Assembly: GCF_030848475.1 (NCBI RefSeq)
Contig: NZ_JAVDDS010000005.1
Span: forward strand, 62,001 to 126,000
Reading direction: 5' to 3'
Source: Herbivorax alkaliphila
Lineage (GTDB): Bacteria; Bacillota; Clostridia; Acetivibrionales; Acetivibrionaceae
Length of the DNA: 64,000 nt
Shown here: positions 8,686 to 15,887 of the stretch, one piece after another
Layout: each line of letters starts with the position of its first letter
How positions within the stretch are numbered: the first letter of the stretch is position 1
Program-made: the position numbers and the translations under genes
The notes under the pieces: model-generated
The model's input: only the letters and a program-made list of their open reading frames with translations
What the model was told of the DNA's origin: nothing
The model's database searches: none

Positions 8686-9108
8686 CTATTCTGTTCTGCT
8701 CAATCCCTCATGAGCAATTTCCAGTGACTCCATTGCAACTTCCGAACCCATACCATTAAAGTCTGGAGCTGTATACTTTACCGGCCATGCATTTATTAGC
8801 TGCCAAGAAGCTTTAGACTCTCCTTCATCGTCCAGCACAGTTATTGTAACAGTTTTCCTTTCAATATTTCCATCAGTAATACCTTGAAGCCATTCATAAA
8901 GCACCATAGAATCGGTAACACCCCATTTAAGAGTTATGTTACCATATTTAGTTAATCCCGGGAGCTTCACAGGTGTAGGGACTGGTGCATCCCCCTCTCT
9001 ATATTCAACAACATCTACAGAGGCATCAAATCCTGTGACTTCGCTAAAACCTGCCTCATCTATACCATCTATCTCCAGTCTGAATCTAAAATTTTTATAA
9101 GGATTCAT
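8686..9108 (-). CDS. CIS inner tube protein (gp19/Hcp-like)
   Basis: 140 residues, the normal length. Starts MNPYKNFRFRLEIDGIDEAG, then FSEVTGFDASVDVVEYREGD, GNITLKWGVTDS and a final strand pair AWPVKYTAPDFNGMGSEVAM with ESLEIAHEGLSR. These are the standard landmarks of the tail tube protein that stacks as hexamers inside the sheath. ATG with AAAGGAGAG upstream; 48 bases after the sheath gene, the usual sheath-tube pair. Function is inferred from family and order and is very secure. Confidence 0.95.
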   Translation of the reverse strand: MNPYKNFRFRLEIDGIDEAGFSEVTGFDASVDVVEYREGDAPVPTPVKLPGLTKYGNITLKWGVTDSMVLYEWLQGITDGNIERKTVTITVLDDEGESKASWQLINAWPVKYTAPDFNGMGSEVAMESLEIAHEGLSRTE

Positions 9109-9156
9109 AGCAAACTCTCTCCTTTCAACTTAGCATCAAAATAATTGAGCTTTTTA

Positions 9157-10881
9157 TTACTGCTGCTCATTTACTTTCTGAGTAATTCTAAAGATTACGA
9201 ATTCAGCAGGTTTTACTGGTGCTACTCCTATTACACAAATCAATCTTCCATTATCAATATCGTCCTGAGTCATGGTATTTCTTCCAATATCCACAAAAAA
9301 AGCTTCATCAGAACTACTTCCTGCTAATGCCCCATTCCTCCACAAATTAGTAAGGAATACATCTATAGTACGCTTCACTCTTACCCAGAGAAGTTCATCA
9401 TTAGGTTCAAATACAGCCCAGTTAGTATTTGCTTTAATTGACTCTTCAAGGAATATAAACAATCTCCTTACGTTTATATATTTCCAATTAGAGTTTGAAG
9501 AACATGTTCTAGCCCCCCACACTCTTATTCCCTGACCAACAAAGCTTCTTATTATATTAACGCCTTTAGGATTTAATATATCCTGCTCTCCTTTATTGTA
9601 AGTACAATCTAACCCTACGCACCCACGTATAACTTCGTTTGCAGGAGCCTTTTGAACTCCTCTTTCCTGATCTGACCTTGCATAAATACCAGCTATTGAA
9701 CCTGACGGAGGTATATATGTATTCTTTTTATCCAGCATGTCATATACTTCCAGCCACGGATGATACATTGCAACATAATCACTATCAAACATGTTTCTGT
9801 GATTTATAACATCATCAACTTTTTTGCTGTCTTTTGGAATATCTAAAATAGCAAATCTACTGGCTAAATTTTCACAATGAGCAACCAATGTCAGTTGAAC
9901 ATTTGGATCAGTTATTCCAGGAATGGCCATTATACTTACTTCACCATTATCAATAAAAGATTGAATACCGGTTCTTTTTCCAGGTCCATTGTCCTCACCC
10001 ATAAAATCAGAAGCTTTTACCTTTGCAGCTGTCCCATTACTTCCTCCAATAAGGGAAATAATATATGAATCATCTGATTCACCAGCTACCATTTGGTATG
10101 GTGCAACTATTTCCTCCGTTTTTTCCGCTGCCAACTTTATCTCAATTAAGTCTGATTTTGATATCTTTTTTTCAATAAAGTTTGGTGCTTGAACGTTAAA
10201 TGAAACATTTTCATATTCTTCAACTACATCATCATATTTTACTTCCATATTGAATTCACATGTCGAAATTGTTTTTGATGGTAATAAGTCCTTATCCACT
10301 ACATCACCCTGAAAGTCCTCCTGGAATTGCAGTACATTATCCTGTACTTTTACCACCTTATTGTATACTTTGCTGCTGCCGTCATTAAATACAACTACAT
10401 CGCCTTCTAAAAATCCTACTGAACTTTTGACAAGATATTTTGTTCCAGCACCACTGTCTTCCTCTATTCCCATTATTTGAGTCTTTGCCTTTGACGACGG
10501 TGTAATAACAATTTTCACCTTATTTGCCCATGCACCAGGATTTTTAGCCAAAACCTTAAGACATGAGTCTTGTGGGTTAGTCGCTACTTTTGAATCCTTT
10601 GGTGCAACTCTCATTACAAAGCATCTTGCCCCTCCGTTTAAAAAGAAATGCTCTACAGATGAAGCCAAAAAACGGTATTCTCCAAATTCACTTTCTGATA
10701 GATAACCACCAAACTTTCTCTTAAAGTCTGATATGTTAGTTACAAGCACTGGGTTACCTTCTAAAGACCCTCTTTCTGCAAGACCAATAAAGCCAGCTGT
10801 GCTTGTACTAACGCCTTCCATTGGCCTTCCACCAGATTCAAATTCTTCAACATACACACCTGGAGATAAATACTCTGCCAT
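9157..10881 (-). CDS. Contractile tail sheath protein
   Basis: 574 residues. The N-terminus MAEYLSPGVYVEEFESGGRP is the sheath FI-like signature whose first strand threads into neighbouring subunits. The C-terminal core has YINVRRLFIFLEESIKANTN, the DVFLTNLWRNGALAGSS turn and FVDIGRNTMTQDDIDNG..VCVIGVAPVKPAEFVIF-type strands. About residues 120-300 form the variable insertion exposed on the outside. The protein stores contraction energy for driving the tube through a target membrane. The ATG at 10881 gives the canonical N-terminus but has only a weak SD. A better GGGAGG lies about 70 bases upstream inside a small hairpin, so translation may be controlled. Confidence 0.96.
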   Translation of the reverse strand: MAEYLSPGVYVEEFESGGRPMEGVSTSTAGFIGLAERGSLEGNPVLVTNISDFKRKFGGYLSESEFGEYRFLASSVEHFFLNGGARCFVMRVAPKDSKVATNPQDSCLKVLAKNPGAWANKVKIVITPSSKAKTQIMGIEEDSGAGTKYLVKSSVGFLEGDVVVFNDGSSKVYNKVVKVQDNVLQFQEDFQGDVVDKDLLPSKTISTCEFNMEVKYDDVVEEYENVSFNVQAPNFIEKKISKSDLIEIKLAAEKTEEIVAPYQMVAGESDDSYIISLIGGSNGTAAKVKASDFMGEDNGPGKRTGIQSFIDNGEVSIMAIPGITDPNVQLTLVAHCENLASRFAILDIPKDSKKVDDVINHRNMFDSDYVAMYHPWLEVYDMLDKKNTYIPPSGSIAGIYARSDQERGVQKAPANEVIRGCVGLDCTYNKGEQDILNPKGVNIIRSFVGQGIRVWGARTCSSNSNWKYINVRRLFIFLEESIKANTNWAVFEPNDELLWVRVKRTIDVFLTNLWRNGALAGSSSDEAFFVDIGRNTMTQDDIDNGRLICVIGVAPVKPAEFVIFRITQKVNEQQ

Positions 10882-11000
10882 AATTGCCCGATTTCAAATC
10901 GAATAGTCGTACAAGAAACATCATATTCTATCCGTCTGAAACCAGATGCCTCCCTTCAGTTTTTAATTTTTAACAACTAGATACATTGCTTTTTGATAAT

Positions 11001-11027
11001 AATATACATTACTTGGTTATGTATATT
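11001..11027. promoter_or_regulatory. Operator-like dyad upstream of the CIS operon
   Basis: AATATACATTAC and GTTATGTATATT are inverted copies (12-bp arms, one mismatched pair) around a TTG centre, about 120 bases before the sheath start. The arm length and short spacer suit a dimeric repressor. No T-tract follows, so it is unlikely to be a terminator. Confidence 0.55.
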
Positions 11028-11038
11028 ATTTATGAAAA

Positions 11039-11101
11039 TTACAGAAAAACTTTTTACAGAAAAACTTTTGTATCATTTTACAGAAAAACTTTTGTATCAT
11101 T
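11039..11101. repeat. 24-bp tandem repeats, about 2.6 copies
   Basis: The unit beginning TTACAGAAAAACTTTTG and ending TATCATT occurs twice exactly (11054-11077 and 11078-11101), preceded by a partial copy (11039-11053). It lies next to the dyad in the CIS control region. Tandem identity implies recent slippage or an array of protein-binding sites. Confidence 0.8.
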
Positions 11102-11324
11102 TAATATCGAACATTAATAGCAATAACTTAATAAAATATTAAAAGTTTTAAAATATTTTATTACTTGCTAGACAAACCAAAGCTTAAGGCATTGCACAAA
11201 AGATAAGTTTTAATTTACAATGTTTACATAATTACCTTGTCATTATAAATAGTGACTCTATTTATCTTTCTACAAATATATATAATTCCCTTCTTTATTT
11301 TAAGGTTTTTTATTGGTAAAAATG

Positions 11325-12323
11325 TTATTCACTATCTATTTCTTGTGGCTGGAGTTCTTTTTCTTTTTCTTTTTCTTCTTCATCTTCATCTATTTTTTTC
11401 ATTATAATTAAGAGTTCTTCTATTAATAAATCCTTAGCTTCAAATTTATTTAATGTGTTACAAACCTTTTGAACCATCACCTTTTTTATCTGCTCTTTTT
11501 TTTCTACCGTTTTTTGATAACCATCTATTTTCTTTGTAAAACTGTCCTTTAATAAATTCAGTATTTCCTTGCCCTCTGAAAGACTTTCTATGTCAAGACT
11601 TTTTAAATATGTATCTGCCTCAATAACCCTTTGACTGTCACAAATAAGCTCAACTCTTTTGTTAAGTTCCTCAATAATTTTTTGTTCCTTTTCACTTGAG
11701 AAAAAGCATAGTAACTTTTCATATGTAGTTCCAATATTATTTTTTATAGCTTTTTTTATATCTTTTTCTAGTTGACCTGGTTTATTTAAATCTTTTGAAA
11801 CTAAAGCTATTGAACTATCTTTTTTATCTTTTGACAAAAAAGTCTCTTCTTCTATTCCAACTTTTTTTGATCTCTCCCCATCTACCCTTTTCATATATCC
11901 TTCATTAACAGTTTGATCTTTAGTATTCTTTAATGAAGAAACTAAAGTTACTTCATTATCTTTATTTATTCCACCTTCAATTTCTCCGTTTGTCATAGAA
12001 ATTTCCATCATTTTCTCAGGTTCTTCTCCTTCTCTTTTTTGCTTAATGGTGGGATTATAGCTTTTTAGTTTTTTTTCCTTAATTAAATCAATATCTTTGA
12101 TATGTTCTGGCTTTGGTATGTTTTCTGCTTTTTGTGATTTATCAACGTCTTCTTCTGTATCTCTTTCTAAAACTGTTGATAAAATTTGAGTTGCAGCTAG
12201 GTTTCCTGCATTTTTTTGAAACTTTAAAATGTCATGCTCCTCATTCTGCTTAGAAGACTTTTTAGATATTTTATTTTGAACACCTTTTGCTTTTCTTTCA
12301 ATACCGCTTTTTTTTGAATACAT
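11325..12323 (-). CDS. Lys/Glu-rich hypothetical protein, candidate CIS cargo
   Basis: 332 residues from ATG 12323 (AAAGGAG upstream); an upstream in-frame start would add 27 residues without a good SD. The sequence is highly charged, Lys/Glu-rich and mostly helical, with no signal peptide. Near the N-terminus is ILKFQKNAGNLAATQIL, resembling the LQR.AGN.AV..LL motif found at the head of many eCIS-associated proteins. The middle (about 95-195) looks disordered and the C-terminal 110 residues look coiled-coil (SEKEQKIIEELNKRVELICD, DSFTKKIDGYQKTVEKKEQI), ending in an EEKEKEKE run. It directly precedes the CIS structural genes on the same strand. Cargo or adaptor function is inference from motif and position. 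Confidence 0.55.
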   Translation of the reverse strand: MYSKKSGIERKAKGVQNKISKKSSKQNEEHDILKFQKNAGNLAATQILSTVLERDTEEDVDKSQKAENIPKPEHIKDIDLIKEKKLKSYNPTIKQKREGEEPEKMMEISMTNGEIEGGINKDNEVTLVSSLKNTKDQTVNEGYMKRVDGERSKKVGIEEETFLSKDKKDSSIALVSKDLNKPGQLEKDIKKAIKNNIGTTYEKLLCFFSSEKEQKIIEELNKRVELICDSQRVIEADTYLKSLDIESLSEGKEILNLLKDSFTKKIDGYQKTVEKKEQIKKVMVQKVCNTLNKFEAKDLLIEELLIIMKKIDEDEEEKEKEKELQPQEIDSE

Positions 12324-12480
12324 AACACTTGCCACTCCTTTATTAGAGTAGATGAATTTAGAACAGCTTATGCAAAATTGCCCTTTTAAATATTTATAAA
12401 CCACCTAATATTTTATCGACATATTACATAATCTACTTTACAAACGATAACACTACACTTTGTAATGGCTAAAAAATAGT

Positions 12481-12530
12481 ATCCGATTCTCATCGTCCAA
12501 ATCTCGTTAAAATAATAGGGATTTTGTCCT
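12481..12530 (-). repeat. Dispersed element B, copy 1
   Basis: This 50-bp block recurs at 52696-52744 with a few substitutions. Shared landmarks are ATCCGATTCTCATCGTCCAA, then CGTTAAA and TTTTGTCCT. On the minus strand it contains a CGAT-GAGA-ATCG hairpin (12484-12495) with a GNRA tetraloop flanked by GGA and GGAT. It lies 158 bases upstream of the candidate cargo gene. Confidence 0.7.
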
Positions 12531-12535
12531 TTATA

Positions 12536-14005
12536 TTAACCATTAGAAAACCAACTCCAAATTTTGTGTCCATTACTAAAATCAATATCCTTTAGAGTAT
12601 AACTTTCACATATCATAGGACTTAAAACAGTTGTTTTAAAGGTTGTTAGACTATTCAACCTTTGAATTATATTAGCATCTAATGATAAATTTTGCATCTG
12701 TTTTTTCTTGATTAAAATAGTTTTTCTAGAAAATAATCTATTTCTTATAATTATATTATTAGAAATTATTTTGTAACCACCATCTTTGTATCTTATATAT
12801 CCAAGGAATACTCCTAATACTAACAAAGTCAAATTTAGCCAAATCCAATTACCAATATCAAAGTAAGACATTAAAATTAAGTTTATTATTGGTATTAGCA
12901 AAAAAGGAGCTACACCTCTTATAATATACCTTTTCAAAGCTCTTTTGGGCAAAGGACAATACTCAGTTTCATAAATTCTATCTGGTGATATAAACTCTAA
13001 AAACTTCTTTATTTCCTCTTTTTTTATCATAGGATGAATTATTGTCTTTTTATCTTTTTCAGAGTTTATTCCTCCCGCAACAACTACTTCAATACACCCG
13101 TATCCTAACATCTGCCTGATAGGGGATTCTATTATTTTCACCGCTTGAATTCTATGGCGTTTAAAACTTAACTTCTTTTTTTCAACTATCCCTCTAGATA
13201 ATTGAATTTCATCATTGTCATTAGAAACTACAAACTCTCCGTACCGTATAAAAACAATTATAATAGAAATCATCCAAGATATTAAAAAGATTATTATAAT
13301 AAAAAATGCTATTATACTAACACTTAATTCACTTAGAAATTCTAATGCATTGTCTAAAACTGTTTCTGGAATTATTTGAGTGCCCTGAGAAAACAAAAAA
13401 GCAAGCACGGAAAAAATAAAACCTATCCCTTCAGAAGTCATCCCTGCTAATATTATTCTTTTATTACTAATTTTCCAATTCGAAGACTTTCTAACATCAT
13501 TTTGAGTCTTTTTAACTTCCTTAAACTCATCACAAACAGTAACATCATCTATCTTTGTTAGTTCTTTTTTTATTGTTTCTGCATATTCTTTATTTATTGC
13601 ATAAATATGTACCTCAGGTTCTAAAAAGCCTCCTGCTGTTTCAATTTCTAAAGTTACTAAATTAAATATTCTAAATAAAATACCTGCCTTAAAATTTATT
13701 GTTTGCACCCGTTCTCTTTTTATATACCTTTCCTTTTTTATAAATATACCTGACTTTATATGTAAGATACCATCTTCAAAAGAATACTTAAAAAAGAACC
13801 AGTTCAAAAAAATATATACAATATATAAAACAATTAGTATTATTGCAGAATAAAGAAAATATCCACCAAAATGTACTTCTCCTTCACTTCTGCTTTGACC
13901 TATTATAATAATTAGGGCATAAAGAAAAAAAGCTTTAGCCTTTTTTAAGAACTCATTTAACATGGTGATAGGATGAACTCTTCTTTCTTTAAACATCATC
14001 ATCAC
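12536..14005 (-). CDS. YdbT-like membrane protein with bacterial PH domains
   Basis: 489 residues with three bPH_2-type segments. The first (about 70-150) has GILHIKSGIFIKKERYIKRE and RVQTINFKAGILFRIFNLVT. The second (about 250-345) has ELSVSIIAFF followed by IQLSRGIVEKKKLSFKRHRI. The third (about 405-489) has NNIIIRNRLFSRKTILIKKK then QMQNLSLDANIIQRL. Each is joined to hydrophobic spans, at least two helices before each soluble part. The pair YdbS-YdbT is common in Firmicutes; B. subtilis YdbS/YdbT help resist bacteriocins such as those of B. amyloliquefaciens. The gene overlaps the upstream ydbS-like gene by 17 bases. Confidence 0.85.
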   Translation of the reverse strand: MMMMFKERRVHPITMLNEFLKKAKAFFLYALIIIIGQSRSEGEVHFGGYFLYSAIILIVLYIVYIFLNWFFFKYSFEDGILHIKSGIFIKKERYIKRERVQTINFKAGILFRIFNLVTLEIETAGGFLEPEVHIYAINKEYAETIKKELTKIDDVTVCDEFKEVKKTQNDVRKSSNWKISNKRIILAGMTSEGIGFIFSVLAFLFSQGTQIIPETVLDNALEFLSELSVSIIAFFIIIIFLISWMISIIIVFIRYGEFVVSNDNDEIQLSRGIVEKKKLSFKRHRIQAVKIIESPIRQMLGYGCIEVVVAGGINSEKDKKTIIHPMIKKEEIKKFLEFISPDRIYETEYCPLPKRALKRYIIRGVAPFLLIPIINLILMSYFDIGNWIWLNLTLLVLGVFLGYIRYKDGGYKIISNNIIIRNRLFSRKTILIKKKQMQNLSLDANIIQRLNSLTTFKTTVLSPMICESYTLKDIDFSNGHKIWSWFSNG

Positions 14006-14504
14006 TCACCTTTGCTAGTTCTGATATTTTAGACCTTAAAAATAAAGCTTTTTCCATTTTAATGGCCGGTATTTTGTGGACACTCCCAGCAGTAGAAATT
14101 GATAATGTGGCTAATTTAAAAAAACGCAAAATAGGTCCTTGCTCTGTATCAACATGTTGGATTCTAGCCGTAGGTATTAAAGTTCTTTTAATAACTATAA
14201 TGCCATTTTGTATATCTACTTCTGTTTCTTTTATTTCATAACACCAATGATACATTCTAATAGAAGGTACTATTAAAATCTCAAGAACTCCCAAAGTAAT
14301 GCTCATCCCTAATAGTATCCATGTAATAAAATTGGGCAAAGAAAAATATAAGTCATTTAAAATGTAAAAGACTATAGTTATTGTTATATATACTACAAAA
14401 GACACACATCCACTCAAAATCCAAGCCCTTTTAGCTATTGGATCCATTTTTTCACTTGGTTTTTTAAACTCCATATCATCACCTTTTTTGTGTTTTGCTC
14501 TCAT
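13989..14504 (-). CDS. YdbS-like membrane protein with one bacterial PH domain
   Basis: 171 residues: two transmembrane helices (about 30-55 and 58-80) and then a single bPH_2 domain with YEIKETEVDIQNGIIVIKRT, LIPTARIQHVDTEQGPILRF and FKLATLSISTAGSVHKIPAI. The R-I-Q-H-V-D-T.QGP..R.F.L..L.I.TAG core is diagnostic of the YdbS family. Two starts are possible: ATG 14504 (AGGAG, 5-base spacing) and ATG 14474 (AAGGTG). I keep the longer one. It is the first gene of the ydbS-ydbT pair and sits just after a copy of dispersed element A. Confidence 0.85.
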   Translation of the reverse strand: MRAKHKKGDDMEFKKPSEKMDPIAKRAWILSGCVSFVVYITITIVFYILNDLYFSLPNFITWILLGMSITLGVLEILIVPSIRMYHWCYEIKETEVDIQNGIIVIKRTLIPTARIQHVDTEQGPILRFFKLATLSISTAGSVHKIPAIKMEKALFLRSKISELAKVSDDDV

Positions 14505-14525
14505 GAAATCTCCTGCTCGTCATTT

Positions 14526-14586
14526 TTATCTTATTTTAAGACTCCACTTGAAGCCTCGATGTTTAGCTTTAGCTAAACGAGTTCAC
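14526..14586. repeat. Dispersed element A, copy 1
   Basis: About 60 bp: TCTTATTTTAAGACTCCA, then GAAGCCTCGAT and the palindrome GTTTAGCTTTAGCTAAAC (8-bp arms, 2-nt loop) followed by GAGTTCAC. Outer segments CTC/GAG and TGAA/TTCA extend the stem. Near-identical copies lie at 20989-21046 and 39081-39139. Confidence 0.85.
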
Positions 14587-14670
14587 TTCTTATTAATTGG
14601 AAGTATTCTAATTCTAACACGAATTTAGTATTTTTATCAAATTAACTTTTAATATCTATAGTAAAAATAA

Positions 14671-14736
14671 TGGAGTCAGGCTTGAATAATTTACTTACTC
14701 AATATTGAGTAAGTAAATTATTCAAGCCTGACTCCA
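14671..14736. repeat. Perfect 66-bp palindrome
   Basis: The two halves are exact reverse complements with no spacer: TGGAGTCAGGCTTGAATAAT... meets ...ATTATTCAAGCCTGACTCCA at the centre 14703/14704. It sits 4 bases after the stop of the dockerin gene, so it could form a very strong RNA hairpin there, though no T-tract follows. The ends resemble short REP/MITE-type repeats of clostridial genomes (inference). Confidence 0.9.
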
Positions 14737-14740
14737 AATA

Positions 14741-15568
14741 TTAAAGTCCGTCTTTTTTCATAGCATTTACTATTCTACAATGATTTATAAGATCCTCTTC
14801 TGTCTCAGCCTCATGTACGTAGTTTAATCCATATGGCCAAAAATGTTGCCCGTCACCTTTTAAAGTTGCACTATCATCTCCTGTAATAGCTCGTAGTTCT
14901 TTTGTTGCATTTTCGCCAGCATAAGTACCATCTACTATAAGATTTCTCCAGCTATGGGATGTTCCTACTCCAACAGTATGTGCAATCTCATGCATTGCAG
15001 TAACATGATTCATATAACTGGTATTACCAAATCTTATTGTACCGTTTATATTTCCATCAGCTGTTGGAACAGACGGTTCATACAACACAACTAGTTCCTT
15101 TGTTATCGTGGTATAGGTGTTATAATATGATACTGCTGTTTCCATAGCCTCTTCTATCCGCCTGTAAGCGTCCTGTTCTTCAGAAGTAGGATTTTCTGCT
15201 CTAAAAATTGTATACGTTACATTTCCACTCACCTCTGGCGTTGGCTCCGGTGTTGGTATTGGTGGCTGCTGCGTGGATACAGGAAACTCTGATATAATAT
15301 CTAATATGTATCTTACAATCAGAACATAGTCACTAGAATCTATTATACCATCACCATTTACATCTGCTGCTATTTCTCCATATTGGTATGAAAAAGAATC
15401 TTGAATACCTAATACATATCTTTTCACCAATGAGTAGTCAGATGAATCAACGCTACCATTTCCATCAACATCTCCATATACAAACTGATCTGAATAAGCA
15501 ATACATGTAAAACCCGACATGCTAAGCAAGAAAACAATACACAGTGCAATTATTGACTTATTTTTCAT
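14741..15568 (-). CDS. Secreted dockerin type I protein with zincin-type metallopeptidase domain
   Basis: 275 residues. Signal peptide (residues 1-28, MKNKSIIALCIVFLLSMSGF...). Dockerin type I at about 31-93 shows both calcium-loop repeats: GDVDGNGSVDSSDYSLVKRY and ADVNGDGIIDSSDYVLIVRY. A Pro/Thr/Glu linker (PTPEPTPE) joins it to a C-terminal domain with AMHEIAHTVGVGTSHSW. This is a HExxH zinc site (His193, Glu194, His197) with Gly200 and a possible third ligand at His205. The dockerin predicts docking to a cohesin of a cellulosome scaffoldin. The dockerin is N-terminal here and the partner is a peptidase-like module. SD AAGGAAG. Protease activity is predicted only. Confidence 0.9.
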   Translation of the reverse strand: MKNKSIIALCIVFLLSMSGFTCIAYSDQFVYGDVDGNGSVDSSDYSLVKRYVLGIQDSFSYQYGEIAADVNGDGIIDSSDYVLIVRYILDIISEFPVSTQQPPIPTPEPTPEVSGNVTYTIFRAENPTSEEQDAYRRIEEAMETAVSYYNTYTTITKELVVLYEPSVPTADGNINGTIRFGNTSYMNHVTAMHEIAHTVGVGTSHSWRNLIVDGTYAGENATKELRAITGDDSATLKGDGQHFWPYGLNYVHEAETEEDLINHCRIVNAMKKDGL

Positions 15569-15887
15569 AGCATTAATCTTCCTTTCTCTATATTTTTCCT
15601 CTCGTTTTATTTATTCGAACAATAATTTATTTTTAGGGCTATATTATATGAATAGATTACACCTAATAGAGCATGTTAATACGACGTGGAAAGGGAACAC
15701 ATTGTTTGAACGAAGCGAGATTTGAATTAATTATAATTTTATTGTATAATATATTACGTTAAGATTTCTTTCCATATAGCTTTTTTCATTACAATAACTA
15801 AATTATATGATTTGCAAAATTAGTTTTTGCAAATCATGTATCTAAAATTACTGAACATTTAATCAAAATACCATAAGGAGTCCTAAA
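15569..15887. other. Divergent intergenic region with a dyad at 15807-15837
   Basis: 319 bases between the dockerin gene (minus) and the histidine kinase gene (plus). It must carry both promoters. The clearest structure is ATGATTTGCAAAA / TTTTGCAAATCAT (13-bp perfect arms, 5-nt loop) ending 50 bases before the kinase ATG. It is either an operator or the terminator of an unseen transcript. Nothing else is supported. Confidence 0.5.

Larger units (their letters stand above)
10882..11324. promoter_or_regulatory. Control region between the candidate cargo gene and the CIS sheath operon
   Basis: 443 bases without a gene. It holds, in order on the minus strand, tandem repeats (11039-11101), a 27-bp near-perfect dyad (11001-11027), a small hairpin at 10936-10959 pairing CTGAA with TTCAG and presenting GGGAGG in its loop, and the sheath start. 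The sheath mRNA must begin here. I could not pick one -35/-10 pair with confidence because the whole stretch is AT-rich. Confidence 0.6.

Noticed and set aside
10847-10924. Small minus-strand frame (ATGATGTTTC..., 25 codons) overlapping the sheath start, as a leader peptide
   Set aside because: No convincing SD at proper distance and no known family; the overlap is in another frame and could be chance.
1-12323. Interpretation as an ordinary Mu/P2-like prophage
   Set aside because: No head, packaging, lysis or integration genes are seen, and the LysM protein, DUF6760-like protein and second tube-like protein fit a CIS better.
12324-12404. 27-residue N-terminal extension of the candidate cargo protein
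   Set aside because: The start at 12323 has AAAGGAG upstream; the extension has no SD.
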